Origin: Ailurus styani
Lineage: Eukaryota > Chordata > Mammalia > Carnivora > Ailuridae
Reading direction: 5' to 3'
Length of the DNA stretch: 64,000 bases
NCBI GenBank assembly: GCA_002007465.1
Contig: LNAC01001913.1
Location: 1,165 to 65,164 of the forward strand
The number at the start of each line of letters is the position of its first letter. The first letter of the stretch is position 1. The notes beneath the pieces were generated by a model, which was not told the origin of the DNA, did no database searches, and saw only the letters and a list, made by a program, of their open reading frames with translations. The position numbers and the translations under genes were made by a program. This document shows positions 25,297 to 36,850 of this stretch, piece after piece.

Positions 25297-25425
25297 AGAA
25301 TGTAAGTTCCATGAGGGCTGAGATTTTTGTTTGTCATGTTTATTCTTGTAATCCTGGTTCCTTGAATAGTGCTGGGCACATTTAACAATGAAAAAAAATT
25401 TGTTGAATAAATGAAAGGAAGGAAG
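25297..25425 (+). repeat. L2 LINE 3' end relic
   Basis: AGAATGTAAGTTCCATGAGG, then TAGTGCTGGGCACATTTAAC and TTGTTGAATAAATGAA is the usual order of an L2 3' terminus in sense orientation. Confidence 0.65.
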
Positions 25426-25927
25426 GACAAAAAGATGGAAGAAAGCATTAGGGAAGGCATTGATTCCACGATCCAAAAGTTCTTTTCTCTTTTAAAATTT
25501 GGGCCAAAATGATTCACTCATTATTTTTCATTAGGATAGAATATTTAGGGAATACAATGCCTCCTCTTGAATGGAGAAGACAACAATCAAATAGAACTAT
25601 CTACTCTTAGGTGGAAGGGCTTCAGTCCTTTGGGTTAGTGAAAAGGGAGAAGGATATAATAATCATCAGATATGCTAAAGAACATGTTGGTGAATATCCT
25701 ATTCACAAGGGTAGAAATGGGGTTGGACAAAGGGTTAGCATGGCAATGAGGAGGGGAGAGGAATGGAAGGGAAAGAGATATAAAATATACAACTAAATCA
25801 ATTTGGTTATAAAAACAAGATTTTTCCAGCAGATTTATCAGTGGACCTTCTTGCTCAACTATAGACTCCAACAGTTAAAACCAGAAATAGACAAAACCAC
25901 TTAACTCACATTCTAACTGAAACCCAC

Positions 25928-26333
25928 TGTTACTATTTCTTATCACTTTCTTGAGTCATTGAAGAATGTTTTGCAGTGACCAGAATATTTCAGTTGCTAG
26001 GCTGAAAAAACTCTGATAGCAACAGAATGCCTAGAATATGACATCCCTTCCCTGCCCATGATCATAGATACATACTGATCCCCACCTATGATCACATGCT
26101 GTCTGCCTGCTCTCTTGGATGTACCCCTGCACCCACAATCTCTCCACATAAAAATCTAGGTGTCCATCTTGTCAGCAGAGAGGCCAGTTTGTAAGGCTTG
26201 AACCTGCCACCTCCACCAGCTGCCAGCACCTAAAATAAATTTCTCCCCTTCTTTTTTCTAAACCCTCATCTCTTGAATTACTGGCTTCTTTTGAGACAAG
26301 TTTATTTAAGTTTATTTGGCAACAGTGTTGACA
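25928..26333 (+). repeat. LTR-like sequence, boundaries uncertain
   Basis: A TG...CA interval with a TATA-like CCACATAAAAATC near 26147 and an AATAAA near 26235. AACCCA occurs beside each end, but offset by one base on the left, so it does not pass as a clean target duplication. It may be a diverged LTR or chance spacing. Confidence 0.35.
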
Positions 26334-26624
26334 AACCCATCCAGGAGCTACGCTTTTGATTTGTCTAACCATCTCAGGATTTCTTGGCTTGGGGTAGTTG
26401 GACATGGCAGTGAGCCAGGGCTTATCTGTTTGTCTCCTGAGTTAGTGGCTGTGACAGATCAATTGGTAACAAACTGATTTTCTTATTTTCATTATTCATT
26501 TTATAACTTGTAGATGTTAAAAGACTTACTTTAACCTCAAATAATAATACAGAAACTCCTAGGTTTATAATGAACTTTATTAATGGAAAAGTTTCTGTAA
26601 ATTAAAATGAAGATGTGATATCCA

Positions 26625-28436
26625 CGTCATTGCAAATGGCAAGATTTCTTTTTTTTTTTGATGTTTGAGTAATATCCCACTGTGTATATCTATACCACAT
26701 CTTCTTTATCCATTCATCTGCTGATGGACATCTAGGCTCTTTCTATAGTTTGGCTATTGTGGACATTGTTGCTATAAACATTGGGGTACATGTGTCCCTT
26801 CGGATCACTATATTTGTATCTTTAGGGTAAATACCCAGTAGTGCGAATGCTGGGTCTTAGGGCAGCTCTATTTTCAAATTTTTGAGGAACTTCCATACTG
26901 TTTTCCAGAGTGACTGCACCAGCTTGCATTCCCACCAATAGTGTAGGAGGTTTCCCCCTTCTCTGCATCTTTGCCAACAACTATCATTTCCTGACTTGTT
27001 AATTTTAGCCATTCTGACTGGTGTGAGATGGTATCTCATTGTGGTTTTGATTTGTATTTCCCTGATGCCAAGTGATATTGAACATTTTTTCATGTGTCTG
27101 CTGGCCATTTGGATGTCTTCTCTGGAGAAATGTCTATTCATGTCTTTTGCCCATTTCTTGATTGGATTCTTTGTTCTTTGGATATTTAGTTTGAGAAGTT
27201 CTTTATAGATTTTGGATAATAGCCCTTTATCTGATATGTCATTTGAAAATATCTTCTCCCATTCTGTCACTTATCTTTTGGTTTTGTTGATTGTTTCTTT
27301 TGCTGTGCAAAAGCTTTTTATCTTGATGAAGTCCCAGTAGTTCATTTTTGCCCTGGCTTCCCTTGCCTTTGGTGATGAGTCTAGAATGAAGTTGCTGCAG
27401 TTGAGGTTAGAGAGGTTACTACCTGGGGTGTCCTCAAAGATTTTGATGGATCCCTGTCTCACATTCACAGGTCTTTCATCAGTTTTGAGTCTAATTTTCT
27501 GTGTGGTATAAGAAAATGGTCCAGTTTCATTCTTTTGCATATGGCTGTCCAATTTTCCCTACACAGTTTGTTGAAGAGACTCTCTTTTTACCATTGGACA
27601 TTCTTTCCTGCTTTGTTGAAGATTGGTTGACCACAGAGCTGAAGGTCCATTTCTGGGCTCTCTATTCTGTTCCACTGATCTATGTGTCTGTTTTTGTGCA
27701 AGTACCATACTATCTTGATGATTACAGCTTTGTAATAGAGCTTAAAACTCGGAATTGTGATGCCCCCAGTTTTGGTTTTCTTTTTCAACATTCCTCTGGC
27801 TATTCGAGATCTTTTCTGGTTCTGTGAAAAAAGTTTATGATATTTCGATAGGGATTGCATTAAATGTGTAGATTGCTGTAGGTAGCATAGACTTTTTAAC
27901 AATATGTGTTCTTCCAACCCATGATCATGGAACATTTTTCCATTTCTTTGTGTCTTCCTCAAATTCTTTCATGCATATTCTATAGTTTTTTGAGTACAGA
28001 TTCTTTGTCTCTTTGGTTAGATTTATTCCTAGGTTTATTATGATTTGGGGTGCAATTGTAAATGGGATCAACTCCTTAATTTCTCTTTCTTCTGTCTTGT
28101 TTTGGGTGTATAGAAATGCCATTTATGAAAAACTTACAGCAAATATCATTCTCAATAAGGGAAAACTGAGAGCTTTTCCCCTAATGTCAGGAACATGTCA
28201 AGGATGTCCACTATCACTACTGCTATTCAACATAGTACTGGAAGTCCTAGCCTCAGCAGACAACAAAAAGAAATAGACATCTGAATTGGCAAAGAAGAAG
28301 TCACACTCTCACTCTTTGTAGATGATATGATACTTTATGCAGAAAACCCAAAATACTCCACCCCAAAACTGCTAGAATTCATGCAGGAATTCAGTAAAGT
28401 GGAAGGATATAAAATGAGTGCACAGAAATCAGTTGT
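26625..28436 (-). mobile_element. 5'-inverted L1 fragment (twin-priming structure)
   Basis: Minus-strand ORF2 sequence runs from the C-terminal region (26857-27270, ending at the [19 protein letters not shown] block) back through 27271-28122, where it begins [14 protein letters not shown]. Immediately to the right, 28123-28436 is + strand ORF2 containing the reverse transcriptase motif LFVDDMILYA and ending at QEFSKVEGYKMSAQKS. In intact L1 these two ends are adjacent, so the upstream part is inverted. The 3' UTR and poly(A) are missing on the left side. The frames are broken by stops and shifts. Confidence 0.88.
28123..28436 (+). pseudogene. L1 ORF2 reverse transcriptase fragment (inverted 5' portion)
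   Basis: Encodes part of the palm domain of L1 ORF2p: [20 protein letters not shown], the conserved TCQGCPLS loop, and F-V-D-D in place of the usual F-A-D-D catalytic box near 28315-28330. An in-frame stop (GAAATAG) at about 28272 breaks it. It is the inverted head of the element at 26625-28122. Confidence 0.85.
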
Positions 28437-28604
28437 AAAGCTTTACTCTTCTTTATCTCACTTTTCCTGGTGACCTTTCCATAACTTGCCTCCCCACATC
28501 TTTCTTCCTTTGTTTTAGCTGAGCATGGAATTTAAGTTCAAATTTAAGCCACCTCTTTGAGTTACTCAGTTTCCCTGGGTTTCTCCCATATGTATCTGAA
28601 ATTT

Positions 28605-28938
28605 CTAGTTGACCCTTGAACAACATGAGGGTTAGGGCCGCTGACCCCCTGCACACAGTAAAAAATTTTAATTTTTGACTCCCCTAAAACTTAACTACTA
28701 ATAGCCTACTGTTGACAAGAAGACTTAGTTTTAACCTAAAGAGTCAATTCACACATAGTTTATGCTTTTATATATTATATACTGTATTTTTAATAAAGTA
28801 AGCTAGAGAAAAGAAAATGCTATGAAGAAAATCATAAGGAAGAGAAAATACATTACAGAAATATCTATATTTATCAAAAAAATCTGCATAAAAGTGGACT
28901 TGTGCCATCCAAACCTGTGTTGTTCAAGGCTCAACTGC
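28605..28938. mobile_element. Tigger-like (pogo/Tc1-mariner) MITE relic
   Basis: The terminal inverted repeats are AGTTGACCCTTGAACAACAT at the left and GTGTTGTTCAAGGCTCAACT at the right, matching at 18 of 20 positions when one is complemented. Each is bordered by TA- or CA-like dinucleotides. The interior includes TAATAGCCTACTGTTGAC, known from Tigger2-type elements. It is non-autonomous and has no transposase. Confidence 0.75.
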
Positions 28939-29074
28939 ACATGTTAATAAACTTCTGTTTGTTTTTCTTGTTAGTCTATTTTTTTTTGGTCCCCAGCTGA
29001 GAAGTAGAGTCATATGGAAATAGATATTTTTCCTCCCCTACACTTGCATATCATAAAGATTTTAAAAATGTATT

Positions 29075-29745
29075 GAAAGGGCAGAAAAATTTCCTTTTCT
29101 TCCCTTCTAAATTCTTTGGCTGGTCTAAAAATTAAACTGATGTAAGACAGACTAATGGGAGAAAACTGAACAAATTTTGTATGTAAGACAGCTTTATAAA
29201 AATATGAGACTGGGTGCACCTAGGTGGCTCAGTTGGTTGGGCATCTGCTTTCAGCTCAGGACATGGTCTGTGTGTCCTGGGATCAAGCCCTGTATCTGGC
29301 TTTCTGCTCAGTGGGGAGTCTGCTTCTCCCTCTACCTCTGTCCCCACTCCTGCTTATGTTCTGTCTCTCTCTCAAATAAATAAAATCCTAAGAAAAATGA
29401 GATCCAAATGGCAGCTAGGTAATTGAAGCTCATGTAACATCTTGAGCTAAGAAAAGAGTATGGGTCTGGGGTTACAAGGAAAGGAAAGCAGAAGAGATGT
29501 TTGGAAGACAAAGTTTGCTCTGTTAAACAGTTAAATTGGCTAGGTAAAAAGGTATCTCTGGTATTAGCTCTCTTCCTGATACAGATGCCCTTTCCAATGT
29601 AAATTTAAGCAGTTGAAGGAGGAGGTAAAGAGCTTTTCCTGAATCTGAAGTTTCTTGAAAATAATCAGCCTAAAATAACCTTTAAACCAAAAAGCATATT
29701 TCCGGGCAACCAATTCTGCTCCCATCCAATATGTAAACTAATTAG
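29075..29745 (+). repeat. Unassigned dispersed repeat, copy 3 (most diverged)
   Basis: It has the same layout as 23232-23995 and 57626-58150: a TTCCTTTTCTTCCCTTCTAA start, AATGGGAGAAAACTGAAC, TTCCTGATACAGATGCCC, then AATAATCAGCCTAAAATAA near the end. The CanSINE at 29210-29391 splits it. It is weakly matched in the middle, so its identity as the same family is probable rather than certain. Confidence 0.5.
29210..29391 (+). mobile_element. CanSINE, older subfamily
   Basis: The head GGTGCACCTAGGTGGCTCAG is followed by TTGGTTGGGCATCTGCTTTC, so it lacks the GGTTAAAGCC block. It ends CAAATAAATAAAATCC. The target duplication AAAATATGAGA / AAAAATGAGA is imperfect. Confidence 0.92.
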
Positions 29746-30800
29746 TCAGGATAATATAGAAAATTGTATTTAGTAATACAATTATAGTTCTTAGCTTAAT
29801 CTTCATAATTTCTACCTTATTTTTTATTGCAAAACAAATTGGAATTGGAAATAAACATAGACCATTCAGATGGTCTGCCTTTGGGGGATTTTCACAGGCA
29901 CTTTAAAGGAGTGTTTGGGGAGGTACCTACAGCCACTTGATGATTTCTTACAAAATGATCATAGTGCTATCTGCTTTTTTTTCTAATTCAAATTGCCATG
30001 TAGCAAACATTTTCTTGACCTTTCTGCTGCTTTCAAAGAGAAAGGCTAATTTGAGCTCCCATCTCATCAGTGCCAGCCATTTCAGTCATATCCTGATGTT
30101 ATGTAAGGGCAGGACTTATGAACAAACCTTGATTTGCACTAAAATTTTCATCCTTTGATCCTTTACCATGTTCCTGCTTCTCACTGTCAAACACACTCAA
30201 AGCCTTGGTTTGGCCATACTTAAAGCACACAGGGCTAAGCTTGATCCCAAATCTGTAGAAAAGAGCTTCTCCATTTTAGGCACGAGTTCTGCCCGTTGCC
30301 ACTTAGTGGTAGATTGCAACAGTCACTAGAGTACTGTTTTTCCTTTTTAAAAACAATTTTAAGGTTTGAATAAAATAACATAATGATATTTTTTGGTAAC
30401 AAATGTGCCACAGCTTCTACATTCAAATGAATATTATCCTCAAAAGTAATCACATTGGGTGAAAATAAACATTTAAAGTGTTGTTAGCATAGTTCAAACA
30501 TTTCTTAAAATTTATTAAGTTGCTTTCAGAGATAGTTTATCAGCAACACAAAAACACAATACAACCAATCTCATTACTCCATGGCAACAGGATTAGTCTT
30601 TTAGTCCCTTATCCTCTCTACTCATCTTTTTATTCCCTTGTATGTCTTGTTCTTTCAACAATCAATAAATAACAACCATGCATTGGGTTTTGGGGATACC
30701 ATGATGAATATGCCTCTCTCATATTGTCTAGCAAGGAGGGAGAAGATATGGACACCTCTGGAGGCAGACTGAGACAAAGTACTGCTAGATTATAAGGAAA
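29746..30800. other. Unique AT-rich sequence, no gene recognised
   Basis: No clear feature. A possible old repeat near 30650-30720 (TTGGGTTTTGGGGATACCATG) was not assigned. Confidence 0.45.
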
Positions 30801-30809
30801 GAATCTTTA

Positions 30810-30897
30810 CTGTGTTTACTTCTCTATCTCCAATGTTGAGCACAGTGATAGACATATAGTAGGCACTCTATCAATATGTGATTGATAAATTGGTTAG
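30810..30897 (+). repeat. L2/MIR 3' end relic
   Basis: The block TTGAGCACAGTGATAGACAT, AGTAGGCACTCTATCAAT resembles the conserved 3' terminus of L2. Confidence 0.5.
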
Positions 30898-31382
30898 TGG
30901 CCTGTTAGGCTTAAATGCCATAAGTTACCAACATGGGCATAGGCAATAGATCATTGGAAACTGTATGCTATATTTTGAGGACAAGTGTTGTAATTACAGA
31001 CTTTGTTGTCAGAAACTTTGTTGTTACCGATAGAAATAAACTAGGAGATAAAGTAATATTCTCCAGAATCTCAGAAAAGATATCCAGTGATCTCCTTCTT
31101 CTTGCCTTCAAGTATGATATTCTATGATCCTTGAAACAGACATTATTGATGACTCAACCAACATGTGCTTCCTGCTTTCCTTCCTCTTTCTAAATAAGGG
31201 TCAGATTCTGTTCAGATATCAATCTTTAATGATATCTTTGATGAAGCTGACCCTATTTCAGGCCACAGGAGATGGATCTTAATTGATCTAAGATACTTAA
31301 AATTTTTTTAATTAAAAATACTTTTATTTTATAGATACAATTGACTTTACTGTTTTTGTGCTTTAATTTCTGTATTGGTTTT

Positions 31383-31576
31383 TTTTTTAAAGATTTTTTA
31401 TTTATTTCACAGAGGGAGAGAGATCACAAGGAGGCAGAGAGGCAGGCAGAGAGAGAGAGGGGGAAGCAGGCTCCCCGTCGAGCAGGGAGCCCGATGCGGG
31501 CCTCGATCCCAGGACCCTGAGATCATGACCTGAGCTGAAAGCAGAGGCTTTAACCCACTGAGCCACCCAGGCGCCC
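31383..31576 (-). mobile_element. CanSINE
   Basis: Antisense copy with tail TTTAAAGATTTTTTATTTAT, the GATCACAAGGAGGCAGAGAG block and end GAGCCACCCAGGCGCCC. The exact target duplication TCTGTATTGGTTTT lies at 31369-31382 and 31577-31590. Confidence 0.97.
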
Positions 31577-31659
31577 TCTGTATTGGTTTTATAAGTGATT
31601 AAACTACTACTTTTCTTATGTTTGCATTTACCTGTGAGATTCTTTCCTTTACTAATTTT

Positions 31660-33535
31660 CTTACTCTTGATTATTACCTTTTTTTTCCATTCAAAGGACT
31701 CCCTTTAACATTTCTTATAAGGCTGGTTTTGTGATGATGAACTCCTTCAATTTTTGTTTGTCAGGGAAAATCTTTATCTCTTGTTATATTCTGAATGATA
31801 GATTTGCTAGGTAGAGTATTCTTGGTTGCAGATTTTTCCCTTTTAGCAATTTAAATATATCATGGCATTCCCTTCTGGTTTGCAGTTTATGCTAAAAAGT
31901 CAGTTGATAAACTTATGAAGTTTTCCTTGTATATAACTGTTTTATTTTCTCTTGCTGCTGTTCACATTCTCTTTACCACTACATTTATTCATTTTAATTA
32001 TGTATATTGGTGTGCACCTCCTTGGATTAATTTTATTAGGTCCTCTCTGTGCCTTCTGGTTCTGGATATCTGTTTCCTTTTCCAGATTAGGGATGTTTTC
32101 AGCTGTTATTTCTTCAAATAAATTTTCTGCCCCCTTCTCTCTCTTTCTTCTTCTTCTGGGATGCATATAATGCCAGTGTGATTATGCTTGATGATGTCAC
32201 TGATGAGTTTCCTTAACCTATTTTCATTTTTTTTATTCTTTTTGTTTTTGCTGTTCAGCTTCATTTGTTTCTTCTATCCTGTCTTTCAGATTGCTGACCC
32301 ATTTTTCTGCCTGCTCTAATCTGCTATTGATTCCCTTTAGTGTATTTTCTATTTCAGTTATTGAGTTCTTCATTCTCTTATTGGTTCTCTTTTATATTTT
32401 CTATTTCTTTGTTAAAGGTCTCACAGAGCTCCTCCACTCTTTTCCCAAGTGCAGTAACTATTTATGAATTCTTTATCAGGCATGTTGCTTGCCTCTGTTT
32501 CATTTAGCTCTTTTGCTGTGGTCTTGTCCTGTTCTTTCATTTGGGACATATTCCTCTGTTTCTTTATTATGTCTAACTTGCTGTGTTTGTTTCTATGTAT
32601 TAGGAAAGTCAACTATGTCTCCGGATTTGAAAATAGTGAAGAAGAGGTCCTATGATGTCCTATAGTACAATGTGCCCTGTTCACCAGAGCCTGGCACTTC
32701 ATAGGTGTTGCCTATATGGGTTGTATGAGCCCAATGACTGTGGTTGAGCCATGTTTTCCTTCAATCCAGTGGTCTGCAATGCCCCATTTTGTTGTGGGTA
32801 AGGCTTAGTCCCTGTGCTGTTAAGGGGTTCTTCTGGGTCACCTGTGAGCTTGTAGTTTGGTGGTATCAACAGTCAGACTAGATATATGACCTCAGCTTGT
32901 CTGCTGGGACTGTGATTGCATGGAACTGCAGGTTGCTTTCCCTGTGCTCTTCCTTAAGAGGCTTTTGTTGGTGGGTGAAATCTGCAGTCAAACCAGTTGC
33001 TTATCCCCAGTCTCTCAGCTGAGGCTTCAGTCAAACTGGTGTGTGTGTGTTTATCTTTCCCTCTCTTCAGGGCTAGAGTCACTTTGGAGTGACCCTGTCC
33101 CTGCTGCAGCTGCTTGCAGGATATGTCATTGCAACAGATACCTAGGAGGGACACCTGTTGAATGGGGCTGGTTGGACAGGGTGAATCGACATGGGGGTGG
33201 GGTGTAAGATTTTAGCAAAGTATGTAGAGAGTGTTTATGCTTGATCATGCAAGTGTCTGGCTATCGAGGATATGGAGGTTGGGGGAGAAATGGCCCCCAC
33301 CAGCACTTTCATTCTTGTAGAAGTCTCCTAAAGATTCATGCCTCTCCAGCACAGATCCTGAGATTAGTAAATAAATCTCCTTCATATACACCCCAGGCTC
33401 TTTTCAAACTGTTGCTTCTATATAGTCTTTCAGTGGAGTTGTTTGTTATGCCATCTCTTCAAGGGCCTAAACTCAATTTCTTATCACCTTCAGGCATTTT
33501 TAGAGCTAAACCTACTGATTTTTAAGGTATTAGGT
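31660..33535 (-). mobile_element. Old L1/HAL1-like element: ORF1 region and 5' UTR
   Basis: On the minus strand, 31942-32166 reads ENLFEEITAENIPNLEKETD then QNQKAQRGPNKINPRR, which is the RNA-recognition part of L1 ORF1p. 32166 to about 32620 reads as the coiled-coil part (KQRNMSQMKEQDKTTAKELN). The rest, to 33535, is GC-richer 5' UTR-like sequence with no ORF. No ORF2 follows on the left. The HAL1 group (ORF1-only L1 relatives) has this organisation, but a 3'-truncated L1 is equally possible. Frames are broken. Confidence 0.65.
31942..32640 (-). pseudogene. L1/HAL1 ORF1 remnant
   Basis: Encodes a decayed ORF1p-like RNA-binding protein. The coiled-coil portion is at about 32166-32640 and the RRM portion at 31942-32166, with K/R-rich segments and the F-E-E-I...N-I-P-N-L motif. 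There are several stops and shifts between the two pieces. ORF1p normally coats L1 RNA, and this copy could not. Confidence 0.6.
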
Positions 33536-33540
33536 GTTTA

Positions 33541-34082
33541 CCCCTAAAATACATAAATGCTAATTCAAGGGGATTCATGCACCCCTGTGTTTATAGCAGC
33601 ATTATTTACTTTAGCCAAACTATGGAAATAGCCCAAGTGTCCACTGACTGATGAATGGATAAAGGAAATGTGGTATATACATACAATGGAATATTACTCT
33701 GTCATAAAAGAGAATGAAATCTTGCCATTTGAAACTACGTGGATGGATCTAGAGAGTATTATGCTAAGCAAAATAAGTCAGAGAAAGAGAAGTACCATAT
33801 GATTTCACTCGTGTGGTATTTAAGAAACAAAACAAGCAAAGCAGAAAAAAGATAGAAAGAGGCCTAAACCAAGAAACAGACTCTTAACTATAGAGAACAA
33901 ACAGATGGTCACTAGAGGGGAGGTGGTTGGAGGATGGGTGAAATAGGTGATGGGGATTAAGGAGTGCACTTGTTGTGATGAGCACAGGGTGATGTATGGA
34001 AGTGTTTTATCACTATATTGTATACCCGAAACCAATATAACAGTGTATGTTAACTAACTGGAAATAAAAACTTAAAAAAAAA
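33541..34082 (+). mobile_element. L1 3' end (ORF2 end plus 3' UTR)
   Basis: Sense-strand tail: CCTGTGTTTATAGCAGCATT, ACAATGGAATATTACTCTGT, GAAATCTTGCCATTTG, TGTTGTGATGAGCACAGGGT, ending GGAAATAAAAACTTAAAAAA. It is 5'-truncated and directly abuts the ORF1-type element on its left and a second, older L1 on its right. Confidence 0.88.
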
Positions 34083-34396
34083 CATTTTATATATCAATGG
34101 ATACTGTAGAGAGTGAAAGGGCAATCCACAGAATGGGAGGAGACATTTGCAAATCATATATCTGAAAAAGGGATAAATAGAAAGAACTCCTGAAACTCAA
34201 CAACAACAAAAATAAAGAGCTCAGTTCAAAAATGGGCAATGGACTGGAATAGATATCTCTTCAAAAAAGATTTAAAAAATGGCTAATGAGCACATGAAAA
34301 GATGTTAAACATCACTAATCTTTATGAGAAATGCAAATAAAAACCACTATTAGATATTATATCATACTTATTAGCATGGCTATTATTAAAAAAAAC

Positions 34397-34578
34397 AGGA
34401 GGGAGGTGAGTGGGGGATGGGCTAAATGGGTGATGGATGTTAAGGAGGGCCCTTGTGATGAGCACTCGATGTTCTATGTAAGTGATGAATCACTAAATTC
34501 TACACCTGAAACCAATTTTACCATATATGGTAACTAACTTGAATTTAAATACAAACTTGAAATAAAAAAAGAAACAGA
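34397..34578 (+). mobile_element. Short L1 3' tail nested in older L1
   Basis: The segment GGAGGTGAGTGGGGGATGGG ... GATGAGCACTCGATGTTCTA ... AATAAAAAAAGAAACAG is the 3' UTR of a younger L1 type (compare 33910-34082). It interrupts ORF2 sequence of the older element. An A-rich AAAAACAG-like stretch borders both sides and may be the target duplication. Confidence 0.75.
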
Positions 34579-34996
34579 AAATAACAAGTGTTTGTAAGGA
34601 TGTAGATATACTGGAACACTTATGCCTTGCTGGTAGGAATGTAAAATGATGCAGGCACTATCAAAACAGTATAGCAGCTCTTCAAAAATACAAACAAATA
34701 ATTATCATATGATCTAGCCATTCTACTTCTAGATATATATCCAAAAGAACTGAAAGCAAGGGCTCAAAAAGATATTTGTACATTAACACTCATAGCAGCA
34801 TTATTCATAATAGCCAAAAGGTGAAAACAATCCAAGTGTTTATTGATGGATGAATGAATGAACAAAATGTGATATATTCATACAATGGAATATAATTCAA
34901 CTTTCAAAAGAATATAATTTTAATGTATGCTACAACCTGGATGAACCTTGAAAACATTATGCTAAGTGAAATAAGCCGGATACAAAAGAACAAATA

Positions 34997-35191
34997 TGGC
35001 GGCGCCTGGGTGGCTCAGTCGTTAAGCATCTGCCTTCAGCTCGGGTCATGATCCCAGGGGTCTGGGATCGACCCTCGCATCGGGCTCCCTGCTCTGCGGG
35101 AAAGCCTGCTTCTCCCTCTCCCACTCCCCCTGCTGGGAGCTCTCTCGCTGTATCTGTCTCTGTCAAATAAATAAATAAAATCTTAAAAAAA
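34997..35191 (+). mobile_element. CanSINE, GTTAAGCATCTGCC subfamily
   Basis: The head GGCGGCGCCTGGGTGGCTCA is followed by GTCGTTAAGCATCTGCCTTC and CTCCCTGCTCTGCGGGAAAG. It differs from the mustelid GGTTAAAGCC copies and belongs to a broader caniform type. The tail is CAAATAAATAAATAAAATC. The target duplication AACAAATA lies at 34989-34996 and 35192-35199. It is inserted into the older L1. Confidence 0.96.
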
Positions 35192-35479
35192 AACAAATAC
35201 ATATTATTCCATTCATAGAAGGTACCTAAAATATAAAATTCATAGGGATAGTTAATAGAATAGTAGTTACCGGTGACTGGAGAGAAACAGCTATGGGACA
35301 TTATTATTTAATGGAAGTTACTATTTAATGTTTGGAAAGGTTTTTTAAAAGTTCTGGAGATGGTTGTAGTGATGGTTCCACAACAATGTGAATGTACACA
35401 ATGTCACTGAATTATGCAGTCAAAATTGTTAAAAGAGTTAATTTTATATTATGTATATTTTACCACAATAAAAAAATTA

Positions 35480-36390
35480 TCTTAGACTCACTTATATACT
35501 CCAGGAAAAACACTACATTTATGTAAGACATAACATGAAGGGAGTTGGGAAAAGTGAACATTTTGCTGGTTCTTGTATATGTTAGTCATACTTCAATAGT
35601 ATTTTCACGTCTACATGGATGCTCATAAATCCATACAGGTGTCCTCCTTTATAGCAGGCTAAACCACAAATAAAAAGAAGAGAAAATAAAACCCAGGGAC
35701 CTGGGTAACCTAGGGACAAATGTTTGGTATGAGTATTTTTTGTTTTGTTATGTTTGGTTTTGCTTGAAATTCCACATGCATACACACAAATAATTCACCA
35801 TTTGTCTTAATAGAAAGAGGAGAACAATATAAAAAAATACAAGCACTCAATTTTTAATCTAGAATATTGTTGCTTCATTTAATTTAAAATCTTCTAAAAC
35901 ATACAAAGCAATGATCTACTATCTCACTACCTTTCTTTTCCATTGATATCAACCTCCTCATGTGTGGACTTGCACAAGTGATTAGCAGAATTTGCATGGA
36001 TATAATTTGCTCTATTACAGAGGAAAATAATGCTGTCAGTTTTCCCCAAAGATTACATTTGTGCTCCCTTCCACTTTTAATTTAAAGCCTACTAATGTTA
36101 CATATGTGGAGATAATAAGACCTATCTTATTAGGTTGTAAGAATTTAATGGGTTAACAGAATGTAAAATATTTAGCATAGTCTGACACACTCATAAATAC
36201 ATAATAATTCCCTTCTTATCCTGCTCACGCAGTGTCTTGGAATTTCCAGCATGGTACCAATATCAGATATGTTCTTCTCTTAACACTATAATATATTTCT
36301 ATAGATCATAATCTCAAGTCAGCTTTCAGAATACAGAGAATGTATTCAGATGATATACATTCCTTAAGCAGTAATAATAGTTACTAGACT
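35480..36390. other. Unique AT-rich sequence, no gene recognised
   Basis: No exon-like or repeat structure that I can support. Confidence 0.5.
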
Positions 36391-36394
36391 TTGA

Positions 36395-36598
36395 ATAATT
36401 ATTATGTTAGCCATGTCAGGTGCTCACATACACTATGCCATTTCTTGAAACATCCCTATGAGATGGATAGTATTGCTGCCATTTAACAGATGAAGAAATT
36501 GAGACTTCAATTAGTTTGGCCAGGGTCCACACCTGATAAGTGGTACAACAGTGTCCCCTGACTCCCTGGCTGGTGCTTTTTCTACTTCCACAAAGATT
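36395..36598 (-). repeat. MIR SINE relic
   Basis: A well-preserved antisense MIR: CATCCCTATGAGATGGATAG, CCATTTAACAGATGAAGAAA, TTGAGACTTCAATTAG and CCTGACTCCCTGGCTGGTGC, in the usual order for the complementary strand. Confidence 0.75.
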
Positions 36599-36680
36599 CA
36601 TGGTTCTGGTTAATCAATGCACATGAAAACACAGCCTTTTGGAAAGTGGTGTTGCTTAAAAAATACAGACTACATTTTTA

Positions 36681-36850
36681 AGAAAGATTATTTATTTATT
36701 TATTTGAGAGTGAGAGAAAGAGAGAGTATGAGAGAGTACAAGCAGAGGGAGCTGAGCAAGGTGCCTGATGTGGGGCTTGATCCCAGAACACTGGGATCAT
36801 GACCTGAGCCAAAGGCAAACGCTTAACCAACTGAGACACCCAGGTGCCCC
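36681..36850 (-). mobile_element. CanSINE, shortened
   Basis: The antisense tail AGAAAGATTATTTATTTATT opens the element, and GAGACACCCAGGTGCCCC closes it. The middle is shorter than in other copies (one AGCAGAGGGAGCTGAGCAAG block). The flanks CAGACTACATTTTTA and CAGACCACTTTTTAA form a worn 15-bp duplication. Confidence 0.93.

Larger units (their letters stand above)
34083..35476 (+). mobile_element. Older L1 fragment with two nested insertions
   Basis: ORF2 C-terminal sequence at 34083-34396 (AAAATGGGCAATGGACTGG, GGCTAATGAGCACATGAAAA) resumes after an inserted L1 tail as AACAAGTGTTTGTAAGGATG at 34579. It continues to CTAAGTGAAATAAGCCGGA near 34979, is split again by a CanSINE, and ends in an old L1 3' UTR with TTTTACCACAATAAAAAAAT at about 35476. 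It is an ancient subfamily and is non-functional. Confidence 0.75.

Noticed and set aside
25176..25517. Overlapping 113- and 90-codon minus-strand frames and a + strand frame ending in Val-Cys repeats
   Set aside because: They are translations of the (TG)n microsatellite and flanking L2 sequence, not genes.
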